Source of the DNA: Vitis vinifera | Taxonomy: Eukaryota > Streptophyta > Magnoliopsida > Vitales > Vitaceae | Assembly (NCBI RefSeq): GCF_030704535.1 | Contig: NC_081820.1 | Location: forward strand, 22,953,001 to 23,017,000 | Direction of reading: 5' to 3' | Length of the DNA stretch: 64,000 nt | Part shown: positions 33,701-44,211 of the stretch, piece after piece | Layout: each line of letters begins with the position of its first letter | Position numbering within the stretch: position 1 is the stretch's first letter | The notes under the pieces: generated by a model | Told to the model about the DNA's origin: nothing | Database searches by the model: none | Seen by the model: only the letters and a program-made list of their open reading frames with translations | Position numbers and translations under genes: made by a program

Positions 33701-36700
33701 TATTTAATAGATTCACATTTAACACCTTTTAATGTTTTACATATGCACATTTCTAGCAATTATCACCTTGTCTCACTGAACCAGGTGCCTCAAACAATAT
33801 GGGGTCCCAAATTCCCAACGGCTCAAGGGGCTATTATTGCCTTTTACATCTCCCATGATAATACTTTCTGTCATCACATGAACTAAGAATGGCTACAAAA
33901 GCAAATTGTCCAAGTGCCAAACCAATTCGAATCAACCACATCAAAAGATAGGGAACAAGCAAACTATAATATAAACACAAATTTCTTATCCAACGGTTCC
34001 AACAATATAACCTAAATAAAATTTACTAAATTAGATATATAACACATTAAAGAGATGCTACTCCAGATGATTGCCATGACAATACAAGAAAAGTTAATAA
34101 AGAGTATATTGCTGAACACTTATATACCAACTAATTCTTTGAGAATGGAAATTGTTCAGGATAATCTTGCAGATTTTGCAGCTCGGACCACAACCCCCCA
34201 CACCAAATGACAGATAAAAACAAAAACTAACAAAGTGCCAATCCCGAAAGAAGCAAAGTTAACTGTCTCATAATTACAGTTTTATCTCTCAGTTTGCTAA
34301 ATCAGCAAGAGAACCCAACTGTAACTAGTCCGAGTTTTTTTTTCACAAACCTTTCACCAAGAAGAGTTAAACCCTCTCCAAAATAAGAATCATCCATTTT
34401 CTGAAGAGCCTCAACCTGTACATACAGAATGAAAGAAACTTTTAGATTAAAACAGCTGGATAACAGAATATATTACATCTCAAGCAATTCTCACAGTGAC
34501 TAAAAACATCACAAAATTATCAATGAAAAGCTTTCGGCTGGAAAAATATTTTCACCATAGAATCAATAGAAATTTCCTTTAAAAAGTTTGAATAATTTAG
34601 ACTTGTATGTATGCTATCAAAGGTAACTCACAACCTTACTTTCCAGGATAAAAATATTTTATTAATCCTATTGCTGACAAGTCTACTTAAAAAGCATAAC
34701 TGCCCATTGAAACTAAACACTTGAAGCATTAGATGCAGGAAAAATCATTGCTTAGGAGATAACTTAGGTCCTGATGGCAGGCATCAAATCAAATAAGTGC
34801 ATATATACCAAGTTATTCAGTGCTAATAGTGGAAATGGGCATCATTTTGAAATTGAATTTTTTTTAGATACAAATTTCCACAGAAATACCTTGTGGAAGT
34901 TTTTCATGCTAAGATAACAAATAGAAATGGAGGTTTACTTGAGCGAGATACAAATCAGGCACCATTATAAAATTGGAAAGTCAAAAGAAAACAATGCTAC
35001 GATGAATGCAGATACACTAGCTCAGAAAATTTTTTGTCCCATGCATTTATGGAAGAAAGGCTACAGATAGGCATGAAATATAGAGCATAAGAATCACCCC
35101 TAGGATACACAATATGGATTAAATAAAGTGGAGGCAAAATTTGTGGGAATTGATATTTCCAGCAAGCACCAGCAAACTGAGCATTGAGAACCTACATATC
35201 AAGTACAATATAGCATCCTATTAGGCTACAAACAACAAGTTTGCTCTATAATTTTGTGTTTTTTGTTCTAAATTTGATAAGTAATCAATCGGGTTAAACT
35301 ATACACATAATCAAGATTCATGATAACAAATTCATTGTCATTCTTATTACCAAATCAAACCTAAACGAAACAAAATTTATTCCTTCAACATTACATCATC
35401 AATACATTTAAGCAAACAAACAATTTTGTTCACAAATACAGATATTTTTATGGACTGTAGGTCAATATAAAAGAAATTTTTATGACATGCAAAGAACCAT
35501 GAAAGAGGTTGATCTCTACCTTCCCAGTATGAAGAGCCACTTTCCGAACTGATGACTGAAATGATAAGTATAAGAAGGGGTAAGGAAAGAAACAAATCAA
35601 ATGTCAAATACTTAGGTATCAAGCTGCAGAACTGTGAAAAATCAGCTACGCATAACCCGAAGTCTACAGCATAGAAAAATTGCAGAACTGTGAAATCAAC
35701 AGCAAAATCAGGCTGCAGAACTTCAAACATGAAGTCTACAGCATAGAAAAATGAAGATATTACAGATATAGATGCTATAAATTACATATAAACAAAATGA
35801 GAAGACAAAAAGCATTAACTTCTAGTTTCAAGTAAGGCTATTAAACCAAGATAAAGGCTTCATCTTTCACTCATAATTCATGTTGCAGCTTCTAGGGCTT
35901 GGTCTACTTCATTATAGAATAGAGCTTCTACAACCAAATTCCAGGTAAAGTAAAATTTTCTTGTGATTATTAAGAATACAAAATTTTAAGAAAAGGAAGA
36001 CGCCTTATGAGAGAGTGAAGAGAAGAAAACTGACTTCCCAAATTTTTGGGTAAATTACATTACATACAAATGAAAATTGTCCATTTCAGATCCTGACTAG
36101 ATTTTGTTGTTCTTGTATGATTTGTGATATTCCTTATGGCTCCTAACTACAGGCCTTTAGAGCTACATTATTGTTCAAAAGGACATGACAAACAAATTAA
36201 ATAAAATAACTCTTCTTTATATTCAGGACACCTATATGCATAATGAAAATATAATCCTAATTTTGAGCACCTGTCGCTTTAGAGGATCTAGACATATTTG
36301 GAATCCAACGGGGGGAAAAAAATACTAGTGGAGTATATATAGGTGGTTTTAACAATTCTGATAATTTGAGATCTGAGTAAAGAAATGCAGCAATAACTTG
36401 CCTATGAAAAGGGAAAATGAAAAAGATGCAGCAATAACCACCTAGAACCTTGTGTCACAACTTATTATGGAGCTAACAACATATAGAATATCCAGTCATT
36501 GTGGAAAAAGCATAAGCCTTTAAGCCTATAACAAAATGTCAAAATGTCGTGCAAGTTGACATATTGCAATTGTTACATCACAAGTTATTCAAAACAAATG
36601 ACTGGGCTTCATATTCCACAAAGAAATAACGGCAAAGTTCTAAATGTTTTTCAGACTAAATGAATGTAGACAACAATATTTGGGAACCAAAACCCCACTG

Positions 36701-37821
36701 TGTATCATAACTAAAAGGGAGAAAGTAAAAGGTGATAAACATGTCAGAAAACAAACTCACCCTTTGATATAGACCAGTTGATTCGAACAAGGTTTCATTC
36801 CCTCCATAAACAAGCCCCTGAAAGCAAACAAGCATTGAATGAACACCAACTAAACAAAGCATGTAATGCAATTTGAATTCCATTCAGGGGAAAAAAACCA
36901 GATCAATTATTCTAAGTGATTTCCAGTATTTAGAATGCTAGTCAGACATTTTTTATTTTTTTCTGGGTCTTGGTCATAAGCTACATTGCACAGTTACTAC
37001 TGAACTATCATTGAGATGAAATAAACACAAACACAAACATCTTAACATAGAATTTTGCATTGGTTTTTCCCTTCTCCGTAATCAAAATAAAGAAGTTTCT
37101 CGTCTCTCTTCTAAACCATGTTCCAACATTCAAAAATCCAAATAAATTCCAGTCTCCTACATGCTTACTTCGACTGAATTGTACCATTAACCGGACTGAA
37201 TTCCAATCCCCAGACCAAAAAATCAAGGAATAAGCTAGATCCTTCATACCATATACAAATTGCAGAATCCACCTCATCAACGTTTCAAGATTAAATTTCA
37301 ACATCCCATAACCATCCTACGAAACCCAGATAATTAAACAAAAAATAACCTAAATTACTCATGCTACATACAAACTGCAAATTCTAATCCATAATATCAT
37401 CATTTCAAGATTAGTTTTCAACAACCCAGAATTCAAAATTTTTTTGATTAAATAGAGAAAGAACAAATCATATCCGTACTTGATTGCAACAGTTACAGAA
37501 GACCCAGATAGTCAAATCAGCAAAGAACCCACAAAAACCCGAGAAGTGGACACAGAAATCAACAAAAGGGTTTACCTGAGTAAACGCATATGGGTCGTGA
37601 TGAAACTCTTTGACGACTTCAACAGAGTAGATTTGAGTTGAATCGAAGCTGTTAAGAGCCTTTGATGGTAAGCTCAAAAAGATGATTACAATTGAGGCCA
37701 AGAAAAGAGAAATAAAAATAGAGATTTTAGTGCAGTTGAGAGGAGAAGACTTCGAAGCCATGGGAGGGTAGGGTTTGAGATCGGATTTCTTCTTCTTCTT
37801 CAGTGACCTACCCGCCATCAA
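30725..37821 (-). CDS. QCT: Glutaminyl-peptide cyclotransferase (plant-type glutaminyl cyclase)
   Basis: Converts N-terminal Gln (or Glu) of secreted proteins and peptides to pyroglutamate. Eleven exons: 37821-37576, 36817-36761, 35555-35520, 34415-34351, 33498-33435, 33036-32919, 32621-32524, 31913-31843, 31715-31688, 31384-31330, 30837-30725; 316 residues, near the family length. A basic N-terminus is followed by a hydrophobic signal anchor (ISIFISLFLASIVIIFLSL, about residues 33-51), fitting entry to the secretory route. Plant glutamine-cyclotransferase motifs in order: FHHDPYAFTQGLVYGG, YFGEGLTLLG, VTWLKKTGFIYD, FGSDGTSTLY, HNLNELEF, IWANVWQTDCIARI, LNGIAWD, FVTGKLWPKLYEI. The family folds as a five-bladed propeller. 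The first codon is doubled (ATGATG); a further in-frame Met (MASKSS) is possible. All junctions keep frame. Confidence 0.93.
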
Positions 37822-39262
37822 CTGCCAATTCCAAATGGCATGCGGACTGAAGAAAATATTATAAGGACATGTTTGATGGAGCCGAAAAAAAAAACCAATT
37901 TTAGTGCCTCTCCGTTTTTTGTTCTTATTCTTACAAATAAAAAATAAATAAATAAATATTAAACTATATAATATTTGTTAAAATATATTACTGAAAATTA
38001 TTTTTTTTCATGTATTTTATTTTTGTTATTTCTCAATTTGGTCACTTAGAATGCTAGTGTTTAGGGTTTTTATTTTTTTTTTAACGTTTTACTAAAATTA
38101 ATTTGCTTTTAAATTTTAAGTCATTTGTTTTTTAACTTTCTTATAATAATAAAAAAATCAAAATATTTAATTTTTTTTAAATAAAAAAAAATAATATGTT
38201 GATTTTTGTTTATTTTTTAATATTTAATAAAAATCAAATATTATATAAATAAACAACTTAATATTACTATTAGATTTTTTTGGAAGGTTCAACAAAAAAA
38301 AAATATGAAAGAAGTAACACCTTGAAGTTCAACTCTCAAAACCATTAAAAAGAAGGCAAGATCAAGAGGGGAGCTAAGCATCATATTATTATTATTAATT
38401 ATTTTTTTAAAAATGTTGGTACATAAAAATAAAAATCATAACCATATCCATTTTTAAAATTGTTTAAAGTGGATTTTGGAAAATATTTTTTTTGCCCTTT
38501 TTGCAACAAATGACATAATTAGAGTAACATATTAAAAAACAATTATTATTTGATCGTAACAAATTTTATGTTTTTAATAATTATTTCAAAAAAGTTCCAA
38601 GGAATTAGAGTTATCTTTCTAATATAAGATTCATAAATTAATAATTTTAAAAATAATGGTATATTTTTCAAAGCATGGTGACCACAACATTATACCTAAC
38701 CTATTGTTACCCTAGGTTTAAAAGTAACATTATTGCACCCTAAACATAAGGTTCTCATAACTCGAACTCATAATCTTTGACTTTAATATCAATTATTGGA
38801 TCGGGTTTTCAACATCTCATCTAAAAATCAATTAGTGTTCAAAATCTTTTATGACGTTTCACGTCACACCAGACCTCTTTTAAGATCCATCATTTGAATG
38901 ACTCATCCCTAATATTAAGAATGACATTATTGTACCCTAATAGATTTCATTGGACATTTTTGACATTCACGAAGGGATATCAATATAATTAGATATTCAA
39001 CATTTTCTTATATTTAAAGAATCTGAATTTTCTAGACGGCTAGAATTCAAAACTTGAATAACGCGGCAAATTTGTCTAAGAAACCGACCATACGACGCCG
39101 TTTCCAATCCCTAAGGCATTATCTCAAGCCACACGACGTCGTTTTGAGGATGTCCAGAATAAAGTAGAAGAATCCAGAAACGGGAAGAGACGAAAGATTT
39201 TCGCTCCCTTTTTCTCGGGAAATTACTGGAAAGGGAAGGCACCAGAACCCTCGTATCTTCGA
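37822..39262. other. Divergent upstream region between QCT and HSP90
   Basis: About 1.5 kb shared between two divergently transcribed genes. It is AT-rich from 37900 to 39000. Close to HSP90 it becomes GC-balanced and carries heat-shock-element-like words. No gene recognised. Confidence 0.5.
39025..39037 (+). promoter_or_regulatory. Heat-shock-element-like site upstream of HSP90
   Basis: GAATTTTCTAGAC gives GAA-nn-TTC-nn-GAC, three alternating units with the last imperfect, about 230 bp upstream of the TATA box. A second cluster of GAA/TTC words (GAAAGATTTTCGC, TTCTCGGGAAATTACTGGAAA) lies at about 39190-39232. This is consistent with control by heat-shock factors, as known for HSP90.1-type genes, but it is motif evidence only. 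Confidence 0.45.
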
Positions 39263-39270
39263 TATAAATA
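39263..39270 (+). promoter_or_regulatory. TATA box of the HSP90 gene
   Basis: TATAAATA lies 117 bp upstream of the start codon and downstream of the heat-shock-element-like words, the normal arrangement of a plant heat-shock promoter. Confidence 0.7.
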
Positions 39271-39386
39271 TATTGAAATGCTCACATTTTTCCACCGATC
39301 AAGAGCTTTGCAATTTGGCAAGAAAAATATCCGGAGCTTTCGTTCACTGTCGCGCGCCACAAACTAGTGTTTTGTGTTGGTTCTGA

Positions 39387-42188
39387 ATGGCGGATGTGCA
39401 GATGGGAGAGGCCGAAACCTTCGCCTTCCAGGCTGAGATCAATCAGCTTCTGAGTCTCATCATCAACACTTTCTACAGCAACAAGGAGATCTTCCTTCGT
39501 GAGCTCATCAGCAACGCCTCTGATGTGAGTTCCTTTCTCTAAAACTGTGTTTTCAATTTTAAAACTCTCTGAATTGATAGAATTGCATGTATTTGAATTG
39601 GGTCTTGGTTGAGTCTAGACTCTGATGGTGTGGGATGTGGGTGTAGGCCTTGGATAAGATTCGATTCGAGAGCCTGACGGACAAGAGCAAATTGGATGCG
39701 CAGCCCGAGCTGTTCATCAGGATTGTACCCGACAAAGTTAACAAGACCCTCTCTATTATTGACAGTGGCATCGGAATGACCAAAGCAGGTAGAGATTTTG
39801 ACTAAAAAAATTGAGTTTGTCCCGCCCCTGTTTGGCTCCGGAGAAAATTGAGCTTAAAAAGATAGTACTTTTGAATAATAGTTTGCTCACATGGAATGGT
39901 TCTGAGATTAAGAGTTAGTGATTATTCTAACAGAAAATGAACCTTAGAGAAAGAAACCTAAAATCCAAATTTATTTTTATTTTATTCATATTCTCCAATG
40001 CCTTCCATTCAACTAAACGGAATGTTTGGTTGCTGGGCAAGTTGAGGAAACGAACAAGAAAAAGAAGTCAGAAGAAAGAAATCTGGTTTCATGAATATAA
40101 TTTAGTTTTGTTCTCAATTTTTTTCCTCTATAACCACACAGAGCATCATGGGCTGATATAGGCTATAGCATCATTGGATCATGCTCATGTTTTAAGCCAT
40201 TTGGTCTCGCTTTGATTGATTAATTGTTTTTATTATTCAGATCTGGTGAACAATTTGGGAACAATTGCGAGGTCTGGAACCAAGGAGTTCATGGAGGCGT
40301 TGCAGGCTGGAGCAGATGTGAGCATGATAGGCCAATTCGGTGTAGGGTTTTACTCAGCCTACCTAGTTGCAGAGAAGGTCATTGTGACAACAAAGCACAA
40401 TGACGATGAGCAATACATCTGGGAGTCTCAAGCTGGTGGGTCATTCACTGTTACCAGGGACGTTTCTGGAGAGCCGCTTGGGAGAGGAACCAAGATCACC
40501 CTCTTCCTCAAGGACGACCAGGTAAGACTTTGATTCTATTAAACCCTGTTTGGATGCGTAAAAAGTTAAGGGGGGAAACAAACAGTGTTTTTGGGTTATT
40601 TGATGTTGATTCTAATTTGTGATAATATGAGCAGGTGGAGTACTTGGAAGAAAGGCGAATCAAAGACCTTGTGAAGAAGCATTCTGAGTTCATTAGCTAC
40701 CCAATCTATCTCTGGACTGAGAAGACAACTGAGAAAGAGATCAGTGATGATGAGGATGATGAGCCCAAGAAGGATGAGGAAGGAGCTGTTGAGGAAGTTG
40801 ATGAGGAGAAAGAGACCAAATCAAAGAAGAAGAAGATCAAGGAGGTTTCCCATGAGTGGCAGCTCATCAACAAGCAGAAGCCCATCTGGCTGCGCAAGCC
40901 AGAGGAGATCACCAAGGAGGAGTATGCCTCATTCTACAAGAGCCTGACCAATGACTGGGAGGACTATCTTGCTGTTAAGCACTTCTCGGTAGAGGGACAG
41001 CTCGAGTTCAAAGCTATCCTCTTTGTCCCAAAGAGAGCCCCATTTGATCTGTTCGACACCCGGAAGAAGATGAACAACATCAAGCTTTATGTGAGGAGGG
41101 TGTTCATTATGGACAATTGCGAGGAGCTCATTCCAGAGTACCTCGGATTTGTGAAAGGCGTTGTTGATTCTGATGACTTGCCACTCAACATATCTCGTGA
41201 GATGCTTCAACAAAACAAGATTCTGAAGGTGATCAGGAAGAATTTGGTGAAGAAATGCATTGAGATGTTCAATGAGATTGCGGAGAACAAGGATGATTAC
41301 AGCAAGTTCTATGATGCTTTCTCCAAGAACTTGAAGTTGGGTATTCATGAAGACAGCCAGAACAGAGCTAAACTGGCTGATCTGCTCCGATATTACTCGA
41401 CCAAAAGTGGTGAAGAGATGACAAGTTTGAAGGACTATGTCACCAGGATGAAGGAGGGCCAGAAGGACATCTACTACATCACTGGTGAGAGCAAGAAGGC
41501 AGTGGAGAACTCTCCATTCTTGGAGAGGCTAAAGAAGAAAGGATACGAAGTGCTCTTCATGGTTGATGCCATTGATGAGTATGCCGTCGGACAATTGAAA
41601 GAATATGATGGGAAGAAGTTGGTTTCTGCAACAAAGGAAGGCTTGAAGCTTGATGAAGAGAGTGAGGAAGAGAAGAAGAAGAGAGAGGAGAAGAAGAAGT
41701 CTTTCGAGAACCTCTGCAAGACCATCAAGGACATTTTGGGAGACAAGGTTGAGAAGGTGGTGGTCTCTGATAGAATTGTGGACTCCCCATGTTGCTTAGT
41801 GACTGGGGAGTATGGATGGACTGCAAACATGGAGAGGATCATGAAGGCTCAGGCATTGAGGGACAGTAGCATGGGTGCTTACATGTCAAGCAAGAAGACC
41901 ATGGAGATCAACCCAGACAATGGGATCATGGAGGAGCTGAGGAAGAGGGCTGAGGTTGACAAGAACGATAAATCAGTGAAGGACCTTGTGATGCTCCTAT
42001 ATGAGACCGCCCTCCTGACTTCTGGGTTCAGTCTAGATGATCCAAACACATTTGCAGGTAGAATCCACAGGATGTTGAAGTTGGGTCTGAGCATTGATGA
42101 GGGGGAAGAGGTTGGTGAGGAGGATGCTGACATGCCTCCTTTGGAGGAGGATGGCAATGAGGAGAGCAAGATGGAGGAAGTGGACTGA
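39387..42188 (+). CDS. HSP90: Cytosolic heat shock protein 90 (HSP90.1/HSP83 type)
   Basis: ATP-dependent chaperone of the cytosol that matures kinases, receptors and other clients. Four exons: 39387-39524, 39647-39788, 40241-40521, 40635-42188; 704 residues, the usual length. It opens [18 protein letters not shown]. The GHKL ATPase site is intact: Glu in [36 protein letters not shown] and GRGTKI. A charged linker of Asp/Glu then Lys runs about 217-255. The middle-domain LPLNISRE is present, and the C-terminal MEEVD (700-704) binds TPR co-chaperones, which excludes organellar and ER paralogues. The N-terminal MADVQM and the upstream heat-shock elements favour the heat-inducible subtype. No damage is seen. 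Large antisense open frames across exon 4 are compositional shadows. Confidence 0.97.
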
Positions 42189-42512
42189 GTGATTAAAGGG
42201 TGCAAGTCTAGCTCTTTCTTGTGAGTATCTGGTGTACCGTGTAGTGTCGAAAAACAAAAAGAAAGCAAAAATGAGGTGGTGTCCAAAGGTAAATAGTCTC
42301 GAGTGTTGTAGGGTTCCCTTCTGTTAATGTTTTTGCTTTGTTTTGTTTCGATTTTTCAGGGTTGCGTGGGTCTTTTCATTTTGGGACTTTTCTCAATAGT
42401 ACGGTAATTTAAAAAAATTATGCTTAAATTATTGTAGTAGAAGAAGTTATCATGAAAAAAAATATATATATTTTTTTTAAAAAAATTTCCATTTATTAAA
42501 AAAACTCCTAAG
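42189..42512. other. 3' flank of HSP90
   Basis: Probable 3' untranslated region to around 42400 (T/G-rich, TTTTGTTTTGTTTCG), then AT-rich DNA leading into the palindrome array. Confidence 0.4.
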
Positions 42513-42640
42513 GGAACTCGTCTATTCAAGAGACGAGTTCCATGGAAAAAAAAATATATTTTTTTTATAAAAAAAATTCTCAAATTAAAAAGAAAATAAA
42601 ATAACAATTTAACTCGTCTCTTCAAGAGACGAGTTCCATG

Positions 42641-42671
<31 letters not shown>

Positions 42672-43130
42672 TATTTAAAAATTCTTCAAGGGAACTCATC
42701 TCTTGAAGAGACCGGTTCCCATGGAAAAAAAAATTCCTAAATTAAAAAAAAAAAATCCCTAAAAAAAATACAATTCCTCAAGGGAACTCGTCTTTTAAAG
42801 AGACGAGTTCCAATAGAAAAATATATATATATATTTTAATATATTTTTAAAAAAAAAATTCACAAATTAAGAAAAAAAAAAAACAACTCCTCCAAGTAGA
42901 GACAAGTTCCAATGGAAAAAAAAAATGTATTTTTTAATATATATTTTTTTAAAAAAAATTCGTAAATTAAGGAAAAAAAAAAAAAAAGAATTTCCTCAAG
43001 GGAACTCATCCTTGAAACGAGTTTCATGAAAAAAAATATATATATTTTAAAAAAAAATTCCCAAATTATTAAAAAAACAAAAAGAAAAAGGCAATTCCTC
43101 AAGAGAACTCGTCTGAAGACGAGTTCCCAT
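42513..43130. repeat. Array of seven short palindromes at 80-115 bp spacing
   Basis: Each unit is a near-perfect hairpin of type GGAACTCGTCTC-TTCAA-GAGACGAGTTCC, separated by AT-only sequence (ATATATA, poly-A/T, and CAAATTAA). Hairpins are at about 42513-42541, 42611-42635, 42690-42720, 42783-42811, 42888-42910 (eroded), 43000-43025 and 43104-43127. Most are preceded by CCTCAAGGGAACTC and followed by CATGGAAAAAAA. Arms vary between units, but within a unit most changes are matched on the opposite arm or fall in the loop. No protein is encoded and no known repeat family is recognised. Confidence 0.8.
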
Positions 43131-44211
43131 AAATTACTTTTTATTTTGAAAAATAACTTTTTATTTTGATTTTGTTAAAAAGCATAAATGGTAAATGCAA
43201 TTTACATATTGTAAATTAATTTAATTCACGTTTTATTAAAAATTAAATTAAAATTTTAAAAACAAATAAGTTAAAAAATTAATAGTTTTTAATAAAATAT
43301 AAATACTAATAATATAATAAAAATATAGATATTAATATTAATTGATTTTAAAAAAAATATTAAATAATAATAATTCATAAATAATAATTTCTAATACCAT
43401 ATATATATAATTTTATAAATTTTATAAAAATTGCGGATATTAACATCTTATAAGAGTATAATTAATTAATTTTTTAAAAATAAAAAATAAATATTCAAAA
43501 TAAATAATTATTAATACTAGTATATTTTGAATGAACATAAAAACAAATAAATTTTAATTTTTTAAGATATAAAACAATTTTTTTTTTAATTTTTTTCATT
43601 TATATTCGATTTTTAACTTAATATTGAAATGAGAACAAATTATCATTTTAACCTTACATTACCATTGGTATCCAAACACAAGAATTGGAATATCCAAATA
43701 CATTCCTATTAAAAAAGAATAAACATAAAAATAAAATATTCATTTTCATAATTAGAATAACCATTCATTTTCATAATTGGAATAACCCATAGGATAAGAA
43801 ATAAAAACAAAATATTCATTCTTATTCTTCATATGCCAAACAATATATTCAGTCTCATTCCTCAATCGTTTACAAAACATGCCCAAAAAAGTGATTGGAA
43901 ATGGGACATCCAGGTTTGGGATCAAGTCAGAGAAGGATAAACTTAATGTTATCTAATATTTTACTCTAGTTACTGGCTTGCAGACTAGCTTAAAAAATTT
44001 ATATCCGCCTTGAATAATCATGACGTGTAGTGCAGGGGAGTTATTCTTTCCATCAACAATCAAACTCAGCAAAACTTATGTATCTCATAGTAAGCTCAAT
44101 AATGTACTTTTGATCTAACACCATGAAAAATTCAACAAGTCCATCAAATAAGTTCTTAAATTTGAACTCCTAAAATTTCCAAAATTATGAAACTTAAGGC
44201 AACAACAATTT
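43131..44211. other. AT-rich spacer between the palindrome array and RPS10
   Basis: No gene. Extreme AT content to about 43650, then a stretch with repeated ATTCATTTTCATAATT(A/G)GAATAA near 43740 and 43765. The end near RPS10 is its probable 3' untranslated region. Confidence 0.4.

Noticed and set aside
40706-42286. Long antisense open frames across HSP90 exon 4
   Set aside because: They mirror the codon-biased HSP90 exon; their Ser/Leu-rich translations have no domain and no start or promoter context.
42600-43130. CRISPR-like array
   Set aside because: Spacers are low-complexity A/T sequence, the repeats vary and the context is a plant nuclear gene region.
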